64,000 nt of DNA from Algoriphagus litoralis. GTDB taxonomy: Bacteria > Bacteroidota > Bacteroidia > Cytophagales > Cyclobacteriaceae. Below the pieces are notes generated by a model. That model saw nothing but the letters and a program-made list of their open reading frames with translations, was not told where the DNA came from and searched no databases. This document shows positions 34,954 to 44,010 of this stretch, piece by piece (the first letter of the stretch is position 1; each line of letters opens with the position of its first letter). The position numbers and the translations under genes are program-made. The stretch spans positions 423,600 through 487,599 of the forward strand of contig NZ_QGOL01000003.1 in NCBI RefSeq assembly GCF_003259255.1, written 5' to 3'.

Positions 34954-36381
34954 ATGCAATCCAAAAGTTTAGATTTTCGACAAGTCGAATGGTGGATGGT
35001 CACCACTGCAATTTTGACCGCATTTCTCTTTGTGCTTTTCGGCCACCGACCTTCATTCTATGATGATTCAGGTTTTGCCATATTTAGATTTTCCAGTCGT
35101 TTGCTCATTTTGGCTACGATATACGGGGCTTTTCACCTGATTCATATGGTGCTGATTCCCAAGTATGAAATTGCCTCCCGAAAGTGGCTGATCATAATTT
35201 GGACCTTGTTGACAGGAATGGTTTCCTTCGGGATTATAGCGCTATTCGGATTCAATACTGAGCTGATCAATGCTCCATTTCCCGCATTTTACTTGGGAAT
35301 CGTGGTCTTGTATATCTGTTATTTCTTGGCCTCTCATGTCCTGTCCCAGTCCCTTACTCCTCCCAATGTCCGGGATTTTCAGCTCTACAATATCATTAGG
35401 TTGATTATCGCCTATTTGTTCACTTTGTTTTGTCTGATACAGATCGAGCCTATTGCGAGTCATGGTCCAGCGATTATTTTCGCCTTCTTTATTCCAGTCA
35501 TATTCAGCGCTAGCTTGATTAATTTTTACCTGGTCTATGGAAAAAGAAAAGCCGGAAAAATCAAGCAATCCCGTTGGTACAATTGGGGTTTGATGGCGGT
35601 AATTCTGATAGGTTTCTTTATCATTTCTGCAGAATCTAACCAGGAGGAGATATTTTTCATTGGAGGCCTGGGAACGGTGGCTTTTATCCAACTGATCTTT
35701 TTCCCCTTGACATCACTTATTTTCAAAAAATACGATTCCTATATCGGCCAGATCACCTCGCTTTCCAGCCAGGTCAATCACGGCAATGCCAGTATGGATT
35801 TCCTGCGCTCGCAGATCAATCCGCACTTTCTCTTCAATGCGCTGAATACGCTCTATGCCAGTTCCTTGATTGAAAATGCGGAGAAAACCTCCGACGGCAT
35901 CCAGAAACTCGGAGATATGATGCGCTTCATGCTTCATGAAAATCAACTTCCGCGAATTCCCCTTTCACGCGAAATTGACTATCTTAAGAATTACCTTGAC
36001 TTGCAGATGCTCCGTTTCGGGGCTCAGGCAAATCTTGAAACTGATTTTCAAATCAATGAAAACCAATGTTCCGGAGAAATCGCTCCAATGCTGTTGATTC
36101 CATTTGTGGAAAATGCCTTCAAACACGGTATTTCTTCCAAGGAAAAATCATGGATTCGACTTAATTTAAGATGTATTGCCGGTTCGGTGCACCTCGACTT
36201 GGTCAACAGCGTCCATCCCGACAAGCCTGCCTCCGAGCAATCCAGAGAAGAGTCCGGAATCGGTCTGGAGAATGTAAAAAGCCGACTTCAACTTGTATAT
36301 CCTGACCGGCACCAGCTCAATATCATTGCCAACGACACAGATTTCTTTGTTCACCTTTCTATCCAACTCCAGAATAAATGA
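34954..36381 (+). CDS. Sensor histidine kinase, LytS/YpdA (His_kinase) type
   Basis: A 475-residue membrane sensor: about seven or eight hydrophobic segments in the first 260 residues, a short linker, then the His_kinase domain. The phospho-accepting H291 lies in QINPHFLFNALNTL, and the ATP-binding part shows PFVENAFKHG and GIGLENVKSRL. It phosphorylates the LytTR regulator encoded next, whose start overlaps its stop (ATGA). The ligand is unknown. The N-terminal part has no periplasmic sensor domain, so the signal is likely sensed in the membrane. Confidence 0.9.
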   Translation: MQSKSLDFRQVEWWMVTTAILTAFLFVLFGHRPSFYDDSGFAIFRFSSRLLILATIYGAFHLIHMVLIPKYEIASRKWLIIIWTLLTGMVSFGIIALFGFNTELINAPFPAFYLGIVVLYICYFLASHVLSQSLTPPNVRDFQLYNIIRLIIAYLFTLFCLIQIEPIASHGPAIIFAFFIPVIFSASLINFYLVYGKRKAGKIKQSRWYNWGLMAVILIGFFIISAESNQEEIFFIGGLGTVAFIQLIFFPLTSLIFKKYDSYIGQITSLSSQVNHGNASMDFLRSQINPHFLFNALNTLYASSLIENAEKTSDGIQKLGDMMRFMLHENQLPRIPLSREIDYLKNYLDLQMLRFGAQANLETDFQINENQCSGEIAPMLLIPFVENAFKHGISSKEKSWIRLNLRCIAGSVHLDLVNSVHPDKPASEQSREESGIGLENVKSRLQLVYPDRHQLNIIANDTDFFVHLSIQLQNK

Positions 36382-37055
36382 TATCGGCTATCGCCATTGA
36401 TGATGAATCCTACGCTTTGGAAGTGATCAAGTCGCACGCTTCCAAAGTGCCTTTTTTAGATCTCAAAGCAACTTTCACCAATCCTATCCAAGGGCTTGAA
36501 TATCTGAAAGATGAAGGAATCCAATTGGTCTTTTTGGACATCAATATGCCGGATATTTCAGGGATCGATATGACGGCTTTACTCCCCAAAGAAACCCTCG
36601 TCATCTTCACTACCGCCTACTCGGATTATGCAGTCAAAGGTTTTGAACTTGATGCCTTAGACTACTTGCTAAAGCCGTTTAATCTCAGTCGCTTTCTGAA
36701 AGCTTGCCAAAAAGCCCAAGAATGGATTGAGCTCCAGCCCAAAAATGAACCGACTTTTCTCTTTGCAAAGACAAGTGAAGGGCAGATCCGGGTTGATTTC
36801 AGTGATTTGTTGTTTTGCGAAGCGCAAGGGAACTATGTGACTTTTCAGTTGGAAAAAGAAAAAATCATTTCCAGAATGACCCTTTCCGAATGCGAAAAAC
36901 TATTGCCCGCATCCTTTATTCGGACACACCGATCATTTCTTGCGAATAAGAATTTGGTGAAAAAGGCAGAAAAACACCAACTCCATTTGAATGGATTTGT
37001 GGTCCCGGTGAGTTCATCGTATTTAGACCAAGTTGTCGCTGTTTTGAAAACCTAG
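36378..37055 (+). CDS. LytTR-type response regulator
   Basis: A 225-residue regulator. The receiver domain has D8-D9, phospho-acceptor D54 (FLDINMPD), T and the LKPF lysine. The C-terminal LytTR DNA-binding domain (about 128-225) shows FCEAQGNYV and FIRTHRSFLAN. It overlaps lytS by 4 nt. LytTR proteins bind direct repeats upstream of target genes. Targets are not visible here with confidence. Confidence 0.92.
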   Translation: MISAIAIDDESYALEVIKSHASKVPFLDLKATFTNPIQGLEYLKDEGIQLVFLDINMPDISGIDMTALLPKETLVIFTTAYSDYAVKGFELDALDYLLKPFNLSRFLKACQKAQEWIELQPKNEPTFLFAKTSEGQIRVDFSDLLFCEAQGNYVTFQLEKEKIISRMTLSECEKLLPASFIRTHRSFLANKNLVKKAEKHQLHLNGFVVPVSSSYLDQVVAVLKT

Positions 37056-37064
37056 GTCGTTTTT

Positions 37065-37946
37065 TTACCCTCCAGCGAATGTGTTCAGAAACTCTTTGCG
37101 GTATTGAACCGGAGTCATGTTCATCCGTTCCTTGAATAATTTATTGAAATTAGAAAGCGTAAAAAAGCCGCAATCATAGGATACTTCGCTGATATTCAGG
37201 TCCGTTTCGTGAAGTAATTTGCAGGCATGGGAAATCCGGACGTCAGTCAGAAAATCTGAGAAAGATTTATTAACTCTGGATTTGAAAAACCTGCTGAAAG
37301 CCGAAACCGACAGATTTGATAGCTGAGCGGCTTCTTCCAAGCTGACTTTCCCCTGAAAATTCTGCATGACATATTCATACACCTGCCCCATCCTATCCCG
37401 TTCGGATTCTTTGTTGGTATTGATATAGGCAGCGCCGGTGATCAGTTTGCAATCCGTAGAGTCGGCCACGGTCTGTAGGATTTTTAGCAGTTGAATCAAG
37501 CTGCATCCCCCTTTCAGGTCCAAGAGCTCGATCATCATTGCTTTGACCAGCTGATTAGTTTGACCAGAAATCTCGATTCCTCGCACTGACTTTTTCAGCA
37601 TCAGTGCGATGGATTCAAATTCCACCAAAGAAAAAACAGAATTATTCAGAAAATTATCAGGAAAATAGATCACAATTCCTTGGACGCTCAGGTTGTTGTC
37701 AGGATTATGGTAGGCTTTGTCATTCTTCCACAGGTGTGGTAGATCAGGTCCCGTGAGTACCATATCTCCTTCTTTGAAGGTTTGCATGTGATCGCCGATG
37801 AATCGGGTTCCCCTACCCTTCAATACGACAAACAGTTGATACTCCGAATGAAAATGCCAGTTGACATCAAAATAGGGAGCTTTTAATTCATTGATTACAA
37901 ATGCTTTACCTTCCGGAATTCGGGATTTTTGAAAAGGGCCTTTCAC
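37065..37946 (-). CDS. AraC family transcriptional regulator
   Basis: A 293-residue regulator. The N-terminal cupin sensor domain contains the WHFHSEYQLFVVLKG and GPDLPHLW segments typical of sugar-responsive members. The C-terminal double helix-turn-helix (about 190-290) has SLEEAAQLSNLSVSAFSRFFK and ISEVSYDCGFFTLSNFNKLFK. It is divergent from the ThuA-cupredoxin gene and probably controls that locus through the direct repeats at 37991-38026. The ligand is likely a sugar or sugar acid, by inference from the target genes. Confidence 0.9.
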   Translation of the reverse strand: MKGPFQKSRIPEGKAFVINELKAPYFDVNWHFHSEYQLFVVLKGRGTRFIGDHMQTFKEGDMVLTGPDLPHLWKNDKAYHNPDNNLSVQGIVIYFPDNFLNNSVFSLVEFESIALMLKKSVRGIEISGQTNQLVKAMMIELLDLKGGCSLIQLLKILQTVADSTDCKLITGAAYINTNKESERDRMGQVYEYVMQNFQGKVSLEEAAQLSNLSVSAFSRFFKSRVNKSFSDFLTDVRISHACKLLHETDLNISEVSYDCGFFTLSNFNKLFKERMNMTPVQYRKEFLNTFAGG

Positions 37947-37973
37947 TGATTTCTGCTCTTTTTAAATAAAATA

Positions 37974-37991
37974 TTTATCGAAAATGATAAA
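37974..37991. promoter_or_regulatory. Short inverted repeat near the AraC gene start
   Basis: TTTATC (37974-37979) and GATAAA (37986-37991) are perfect 6-bp arms around 6 bp, in the divergent gap 28 bp upstream of the araC-type ATG. It may be a binding site but is short and AT-rich. Confidence 0.25.
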
Positions 37992-38026
37992 AAACAGTCA
38001 TAAATCAAGGTAAAACAGTAAGAAAT
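37991..38026. promoter_or_regulatory. Direct repeats, likely AraC-family operator
   Basis: AAAACAGTCATAAAT (37991-38005) and AAAACAGTAAGAAAT (38012-38026) match at 13 of 15 bases and are spaced 21 bp, two helical turns, as in AraC-type half-sites. They lie in the gap between the AraC gene and the ThuA-cupredoxin gene. Confidence 0.6.
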
Positions 38027-38076
38027 TCCTGCCTTAAATAGAAGATATTAGCAATTAAAAAATTCAAGCCCAAAGT

Positions 38077-41000
38077 ATGACCCAATCAAAAAATTTGCGG
38101 AGCTTTTTGCTCCTTCTACTCACTGCGATTACCCTATTCGCATCGTGTGGTAAAAAAGGCCAATACCTCTCCATGACCGAACCCCGACGGGTAGAAATCC
38201 TCGTCCTGGGCCATGAGAGTGAGCATCACAATTCTGAAAAGCTGATGATGTATCTTTCCACACCGCTTTTCCAGAAAGGCATTAACCTCACTTACACCAC
38301 GGATCTCAATGATCTCAATGAAGTGACGCTTAATAACTACGATGGACTGATGATCTACGCTAATCATGAAGAAATCAGCCCTGAGCAGGAAAACGCACTC
38401 AAAACGTACATCCAAAGTGGAAAAGCGCTGATTCCGATTCACTCGGCTTCATTCTGTTTCCAAAATTCAGACTGGTACATCGAGGCCGTTGGCGGGCAGT
38501 TCAGTTCCCATGGTACAGGTGATTTCACAGTGGACATCGTCGATGCCGAGCATCCTGCAATGGCTGGAATCTCTGAGTTTGAGACTTGGGATGAGACTTA
38601 CGTCCATGCTAAGGTCAATCCTGACAAGCAAGTGCTCATGGAGCGTGTGGAAGGTGACACCCGCGAACCATACACTTGGGTAAGAAATGAAGGAAAAGGA
38701 CGTGTTTTCTACACTGCATACGGTCACAATGAGAAGACATGGGAAAAGAAAGGCTTCCAAGAATTGGTGGCCAACGGGATCCTTTGGGCTGTGGGAGACA
38801 AAGTAAATGAGCTTCTTGCGGAGTATGAAATCCCGACTCCGGAGTTTCGTGACGCTGAAATTCCCAACTACGAAAAGCGCGATCCAGCGCCACGTTTCCA
38901 ACTTCCGCTCACACCTGAGCAAAGCATGAAGCTGATCCAGATCCCAGTGGGTTTTGAAATGCAGCTTTTTGCCTCTGAGCCGATGATCATCAATCCGATG
39001 GCCATGGCATGGGACGAGCAGGGCCGCCTATTTGTCATCGAGACTACTGACTATCCAAATGAGGTCAGAAAAGAAGGTGGAAATGACAAAATCAAAATCC
39101 TCGAAGATACCAATGGAGACGGTAAAGCTGATAAAGTGACTGTTTTTGCAGATAACCTCAATATCCCAACTTCAATCATGGCCATCAATGGTGGAATTTT
39201 GATCTCCATGGCTCCTGATTTTCTGTTTTTGAAAGATACCGATGGCGATGATGTGGCGGATGTCCGTGAAGTCGTGATGACAGGTTGGGGCAAAAGTGAT
39301 ACTCATGCTGGGCCTTCCAACCTGAAGTATGGTTTTGACAATAAGATCTGGGGTGTTTTGGGCTACTCTGGCTTCAATGGAGAAGTAAGTGGTGTGAAAC
39401 ACCAATTTGGTCAAGGTGTATATCGATTTGATCCTAGTGGAGAAAATTTGGAATACCTAGGAAATACCTCCAACAATACTTGGGGACTTGGATTCACTGA
39501 GGATTTCGAGACGTTTATTTCCACTGCCAACGGGCAGCATAGCGTCTATTATGCACTTTCCAACAATCTAATGAAGCGTCCTGTGTTCCAGGGCACTGCC
39601 AATGGAATCCATGGCATTGATTCTCATTACGACATGCCGCACTTGACTCCTTTCCTTCGACAGGTGGATTGGTTTGGTGGCTATACTGCAGCAGCTGGTC
39701 ACAATTTCTATACTGCACGTAGCTTTCCTAAAAACTACTGGAATCGAATTTCATTCGTAGCTGAGCCTACCGGTCGAGTTCTGCATAACAATATCATTTT
39801 ACCAAACGGATCAGGCTACACTGAGAAAAACGGATTCAATATCCTTGCTAGTTCTGACGAATGGTTTGCTCCGGTTCATGCAGAAGTTGGACCTGATGGA
39901 GCACTTTGGGTGGCTGATTGGTACAATTTCATCATCCAACACAATCCAACTCCAAGGGGCTTTGAAAACGGTGAAGGAAATGCTTACATCAATCCGCTGC
40001 GGGATAGCCAACATGGCAGAATTTATCGAATCGTCTACAAAGGAGGCAAAGACTCGAAAACCTTCGACTTGAAAGATGCGAGTGGTTCAGAACTCATCGA
40101 GGCCTTGAAAAGTGACAACATGTTCTGGAGAATGACTGCGCAGCGATTGATTTTGGAGAAAAAAGACGCTTCCCTAGCAGCAGATCTGTATGCAATCATC
40201 AACGACCAGAAAGTAGACGAAATCGGTCTAAACGGACCAGCTATCAACGCAATTTGGACACTTCATGGGCTAGGATTGCTCGATGGCAGTAATGAAGAAG
40301 CACTTCAGGTAGTGACCAATGCACTGAAACACCCATCTGATGCGGTGAAGAAAAATGCACTTCGCGTATTGCCTGCTACAGCAGCTTCTACTACAGCGAT
40401 TCTTCAGTCAGGTTTACTGAGTAGCGAGAATCTAGTTGTGAGAAAAAATGCACTCGTAGCGATCAGCGCAATGCCCGGTAATGCCGAGCTATCCAAATAC
40501 CTCGTGAAAGCAGCGGAGGATACGTTAAATGCTAAGGATGAGTTTTTGCCGCAGGCATTATTTGCCGCAGTGATTGCGCATCCTGAAGATTTCTCCAAGC
40601 GAGATAATACCAAAGCACTGGAAATGTCTGCTGAAGATGAATTTTCTCTTCCAGATCGTATCAGCCGTAGTTTGGCTTTGGAGCAATATTCACTCGATTC
40701 CAGAAACTCCATTCCTTTCCCTCCAAATGTCGTTGGGAAGCAGATTTTCTTGGAAATGATGGTTTCCAAAACATCAAATCCACTTGATGGTATCCTGATG
40801 GCTCAAGGCAATAATACCAATGGATATAGCTTGTATATATTCAAAGACGCGGTTCATTTTGCTGTGGCTCAGGATGAAAAAGTAACGATTATCAAGTCTG
40901 GCAAAAACCTGCCTGAAGAGCAATTTACCGTCAATGCATCCATCACTCAGGACGGATCGATGATGCTATCAATCAATGGAAAGCAAGTAGCTCAGGGTAA

Positions 41001-41568
41001 AACCAAAGGGCTCTTCACTACCGAGCTTAAGCCAAACCGTATCAGGGTAGGTCAAAACGACAGCCAAAACGTCGTAGGTGATTATGAGGGAGGCTGGAGA
41101 TTCTCAGGTAGAATCAGCAATAAGTCTTCCCTTGTTTTGAAAAATCCTGACACAGCTGAAGTCATCGCTTTTTCTGGAGATGCCATGGAATTTCAGTCGA
41201 CCATTGCCTTGTCAGCAGTTCCTCACAAGATGAAATTTGACAAAGACAGCTTTCGGGTCAAAGCAGGTACACAGGTGACCATAGATTTCGAGAACCCTGA
41301 CTTTATGCAGCACAATTTGATCGTGGGTACAATTGGTTCATTGGAAATCATCGGTCAAGCAGCAGATCAGCTAGCAAAATCAAAACAAGTAGCTGATTAT
41401 AATTTCGTACCGGAGATTCCTCAGGTCATCGCAGCCACGGGATTGGTTGATCCTGAAGAGTCAGAATCCTTGGTATTTAACACCCCTGAGACAGTTGGTG
41501 ATTATCCTTTCCTTTGCACCATTCCGGGTCACTGGAGGACGATGAACGGCGTAATGAAAGTCGAATAG
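38077..41568 (+). CDS. ThuA - sorbosone-dehydrogenase-like propeller - HEAT - LamG-like - cupredoxin fusion lipoprotein
   Basis: A 1163-residue lipoprotein (signal ending LFASC, Cys 24). Domains in order: ThuA amidotransferase-like domain (about 35-250); a DUF7133/glucose-sorbosone dehydrogenase-like beta-propeller (about 280-660) containing EDTNGDGKADK-type calcium repeats; HEAT-like helices (about 670-860); a LamG/concanavalin-like domain (about 885-1025); and a C-terminal type 1 copper domain. Its ligands H1079, C1147, H1152 and M1156 have exact azurin spacing (C-x4-H-x3-M). I infer a periplasmic or outer-surface sugar-derivative dehydrogenase with its own copper electron carrier. It is divergent from the AraC regulator and is followed 2 bp later by the isomerase gene. 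Confidence 0.85.
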   Translation: MTQSKNLRSFLLLLLTAITLFASCGKKGQYLSMTEPRRVEILVLGHESEHHNSEKLMMYLSTPLFQKGINLTYTTDLNDLNEVTLNNYDGLMIYANHEEISPEQENALKTYIQSGKALIPIHSASFCFQNSDWYIEAVGGQFSSHGTGDFTVDIVDAEHPAMAGISEFETWDETYVHAKVNPDKQVLMERVEGDTREPYTWVRNEGKGRVFYTAYGHNEKTWEKKGFQELVANGILWAVGDKVNELLAEYEIPTPEFRDAEIPNYEKRDPAPRFQLPLTPEQSMKLIQIPVGFEMQLFASEPMIINPMAMAWDEQGRLFVIETTDYPNEVRKEGGNDKIKILEDTNGDGKADKVTVFADNLNIPTSIMAINGGILISMAPDFLFLKDTDGDDVADVREVVMTGWGKSDTHAGPSNLKYGFDNKIWGVLGYSGFNGEVSGVKHQFGQGVYRFDPSGENLEYLGNTSNNTWGLGFTEDFETFISTANGQHSVYYALSNNLMKRPVFQGTANGIHGIDSHYDMPHLTPFLRQVDWFGGYTAAAGHNFYTARSFPKNYWNRISFVAEPTGRVLHNNIILPNGSGYTEKNGFNILASSDEWFAPVHAEVGPDGALWVADWYNFIIQHNPTPRGFENGEGNAYINPLRDSQHGRIYRIVYKGGKDSKTFDLKDASGSELIEALKSDNMFWRMTAQRLILEKKDASLAADLYAIINDQKVDEIGLNGPAINAIWTLHGLGLLDGSNEEALQVVTNALKHPSDAVKKNALRVLPATAASTTAILQSGLLSSENLVVRKNALVAISAMPGNAELSKYLVKAAEDTLNAKDEFLPQALFAAVIAHPEDFSKRDNTKALEMSAEDEFSLPDRISRSLALEQYSLDSRNSIPFPPNVVGKQIFLEMMVSKTSNPLDGILMAQGNNTNGYSLYIFKDAVHFAVAQDEKVTIIKSGKNLPEEQFTVNASITQDGSMMLSINGKQVAQGKTKGLFTTELKPNRIRVGQNDSQNVVGDYEGGWRFSGRISNKSSLVLKNPDTAEVIAFSGDAMEFQSTIALSAVPHKMKFDKDSFRVKAGTQVTIDFENPDFMQHNLIVGTIGSLEIIGQAADQLAKSKQVADYNFVPEIPQVIAATGLVDPEESESLVFNTPETVGDYPFLCTIPGHWRTMNGVMKVE

Positions 41569-41570
41569 GA

Positions 41571-42431
41571 ATGGCTTTAAATGTAAAATTTGCAGTCAGT
41601 ACCTGGCTTTGGACTTCTCCTTTCAACAAGGAAACTGTAAACCTTTTCCCCAAAATCAAAAGCTATGGATACGATGCAGTAGAGATTCCTGTAGAAGATC
41701 CTGCATTGATAGACCTTGATTTAGTTAAGAAAGCATTGGCAGATAATGGGCTTAATCCTGTTATCTGCGGTGCTTTCGGCACCAGTCGAGACCTGACTCA
41801 TGACGATCCTGCTTTTCACCAGACTTGTTTTAATTACCTGGATTCTTGCTTTGAAATAGCTTCAGAGCTTGGAGCTGGCTTTGTAGCTGGGCCTATGTAT
41901 TCCGCGGTGGGCAAAGCACGTTTGGTATCTCCCGAACAAAAGAAAATTGAATGGAACCGTGCTGTGACCAATCTTCGAAAGGTTTGCCATCGTGCCGGTG
42001 AATTCGGTTTGGAGATCGCCATCGAGACACTAAACCGCTTTGAAACTGACCTGATCAATACTGCAGATGAATTGATGCAACTGATCACAGACATCAATGA
42101 GCCACAGGCAAAGGCCATTTTGGATGGTTTTCACATGAATATTGAAGAACCGAGTATCGAGCATGCTATAAAAACTGTCGGAGATAAGCTGATCCATGTG
42201 CAGGTATCAGAAAACTACAGAGGAACACCGGGCACCGGCCAAACCAACTGGGCAGCTTGGAAACGGGGACTGGAAGCGGTCAATTATCAGGGAATTGTTT
42301 CTATTGAAAGCTTTACGCCTGAGGTGAAAGAACTTGCAGGTGCGGTTTGCATCTGGAAGCCACTGGTTCCTTCACAAGATGGCTTCGCCAAAGAAGGCTT
42401 GGAGTTCTTGAGGAAATGGGCTGCTGAATAA
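41571..42431 (+). CDS. Sugar phosphate isomerase/epimerase (AP endonuclease 2-like TIM barrel)
   Basis: A 286-residue TIM-barrel protein of the xylose isomerase-like/tagatose 3-epimerase family. Metal-site segments seen are IETLNRF (Glu), ILDGFHMNIEEPS (Asp/His), HVQVSE and GIVSIESF (Glu), which match the divalent-metal ligands of D-psicose/D-tagatose 3-epimerases. It should interconvert a keto-sugar or its phosphate in the cytoplasm. The frame opens at 41514 inside the previous gene; the ATG at 41571, preceded by GGA, is the start. It is co-transcribed with the fusion dehydrogenase, 2 bp upstream. Confidence 0.87.
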   Translation: MALNVKFAVSTWLWTSPFNKETVNLFPKIKSYGYDAVEIPVEDPALIDLDLVKKALADNGLNPVICGAFGTSRDLTHDDPAFHQTCFNYLDSCFEIASELGAGFVAGPMYSAVGKARLVSPEQKKIEWNRAVTNLRKVCHRAGEFGLEIAIETLNRFETDLINTADELMQLITDINEPQAKAILDGFHMNIEEPSIEHAIKTVGDKLIHVQVSENYRGTPGTGQTNWAAWKRGLEAVNYQGIVSIESFTPEVKELAGAVCIWKPLVPSQDGFAKEGLEFLRKWAAE

Positions 42432-42436
42432 ATAAG

Positions 42437-42464
42437 TATGAGGTGCGAAGTACGAAATACGAGA
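42437..42464. repeat. Degenerate heptanucleotide tandem repeat
   Basis: Four contiguous 7-bp units: GTATGAG, GTGCGAA, GTACGAA, ATACGAG (consensus RTRYGAR). It lies just after the epimerase stop, in the 127-bp gap before the Gfo/Idh gene. A similar heptad tandem of different sequence lies at 34652-34679. Confidence 0.6.
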
Positions 42465-42558
42465 TCCTCGCATCCATCAACCTTACTTTCTAACTCCCTT
42501 CCATCCTAACCTCCAAGCTCCCCAACATCTTTATAAAACCCAAAAACATTATTTACCC

Positions 42559-43674
42559 ATGAGCAAAAAACAAATCAACATCGCGATCATCGGACTTGGA
42601 TTTGGCGCGGAATTTATTCCGATCTATCAAAAGCATCCTTTGGCCAACATGTATGCCATCTGCCAGCGAAATAAAGAAAAGGCAGAAGAAATCGGCAAAG
42701 CCTTTGGTATCGATAAAGTCTATACCGACTATGACGAACTACTAAAAGACCCAAACATCGACGCAGTCCATATCAATACGCCTATCCAAAACCATGCAGA
42801 GCAGTCATTGAAAGCACTACGAGCTGGAAAACATGTTGCCTGTACGGTACCAATGGCTACTACAGTGGAAGAATGCAGAGCAATAGTGGAAGAAACAGAG
42901 CGTACTGGGCTGACTTATATGATGATGGAGACAGTGATCTATAGCCGGGAATTTCTCTTTGTCAGGGAAATGTATGAAAAAGGCGAACTGGGCAAGATTC
43001 AATTTCTCAGAGCTTCCCACCAGCAGGAAATGGCCGGATGGCCGGGCTACTGGGAAGGCCTCCCTCCTATGCACTATGCCACACACTGTGTAGGTCCTGT
43101 TTTGGCCTTGCCAAAAGGCCAGGCTGAATATGTGTCTTGCTTGGGATCCGGCAGAATCGACGAAAACCTGATACCAAAGTACGGTTCCCCTTTTGCCATC
43201 GAAACTTGCCACATAAAGCTCAAAGACTCGGATTTGGCTGCTGAGGTCACCAGATCACTTTTCAATACAGCCAGACAGTATCGTGAAAGTTTCGATGTCT
43301 ATGGTTCCAAAAAGTCCTTTGAATGGACACTGATAGAGCATGAGGAATCTGTGATCCATACGGGTGAAGTTCCTGAGAAAGTGAAAATTCCGGACTATGC
43401 GCATTTGCTTCCAGATGAAATTGCCTCATTCACCACACAAGGAGTTTACGATGAAGATGATAACCAACATTTGTCTTTCATCCAAGGATCTGGACATGGT
43501 GGGTCCCATCCACACCTGGTCAATGAATTTTTGAATGCCTTGACCGAAGGTCGAGCTCCCTATCCGGATGCCAGACAATCGGCCAATATTACTTGCGTGG
43601 GGATTTTGGCACATGAGTCTGCCATGGAAGGTGGTAAAATCAAACATTTACCAGAATTCACAATCAGTAAATAA
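42559..43674 (+). CDS. Gfo/Idh/MocA family protein lacking the catalytic lysine
   Basis: A 371-residue protein with an N-terminal Rossmann fold (IGLGFGAEF near 11-19) and the family's C-terminal substrate domain (PPMHYATH segment; a His-rich GSGHGGSHPHLVNEF region near 315-330). The usual EKP motif reads T96-V97-P98, so the conserved catalytic Lys (position 97 in inositol dehydrogenase) is Val. Either it uses another mechanism or it does not act as a simple alcohol dehydrogenase. It lies downstream of the epimerase in the AraC-regulated locus, so it probably handles the product of sugar oxidation. Confidence 0.85.
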   Translation: MSKKQINIAIIGLGFGAEFIPIYQKHPLANMYAICQRNKEKAEEIGKAFGIDKVYTDYDELLKDPNIDAVHINTPIQNHAEQSLKALRAGKHVACTVPMATTVEECRAIVEETERTGLTYMMMETVIYSREFLFVREMYEKGELGKIQFLRASHQQEMAGWPGYWEGLPPMHYATHCVGPVLALPKGQAEYVSCLGSGRIDENLIPKYGSPFAIETCHIKLKDSDLAAEVTRSLFNTARQYRESFDVYGSKKSFEWTLIEHEESVIHTGEVPEKVKIPDYAHLLPDEIASFTTQGVYDEDDNQHLSFIQGSGHGGSHPHLVNEFLNALTEGRAPYPDARQSANITCVGILAHESAMEGGKIKHLPEFTISK

Positions 43675-43686
43675 GTCTCTGAATAG

Positions 43687-43840
43687 GGCTGTCTCAATGA
43701 TTCCAAATCTTCCAATAAATCAGATCAGGATTTGATAATTAAGATAAACTAGTGAGAAATACTTCCTAGCTACGATTACCTATCCTTCCAGAGCGTCATG
43801 ATTTTAATATAGTGAAAATCAAAAAAATCTTGAGGCTGCC
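43687..43840. mobile_element. Possible decayed MITE-like element
   Basis: GGCTGTCTCAA (43687-43697) and TTGAGGCTGCC (43830-43840) are inverted with 9 of 11 matches, ends of a kind seen at many Bacteroidota insertion sequences (GGCTGTCTCAAA). The 154-bp span holds no ORF. No target-site duplication is seen. Confidence 0.3.
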
Positions 43841-44010
43841 GCTTTTCCCCAGTTTCATCCGTATGGAGAATGCTTTCTTTATTTGCCGAGATTGCTGCCC
43901 TAAATTTAAATCTAGTTCAAGATTCTAAATTCAAGGAAATTCGAAGCCTTAAATTATAGTCTATTCGTGGCTTAATTGGTGAAGTATTCAATTATCAACA
44001 CAAAAAAAAT
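43841..44010. other. Rest of the 336-bp gene-free gap before the cytochrome c gene
   Basis: This AT-rich stretch, with the possible decayed element before it, fills the gap between the Gfo/Idh and cytochrome genes. I see no ORF, hairpin terminator or consensus promoter. The cytochrome gene must have its promoter here or upstream. Confidence 0.5.
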
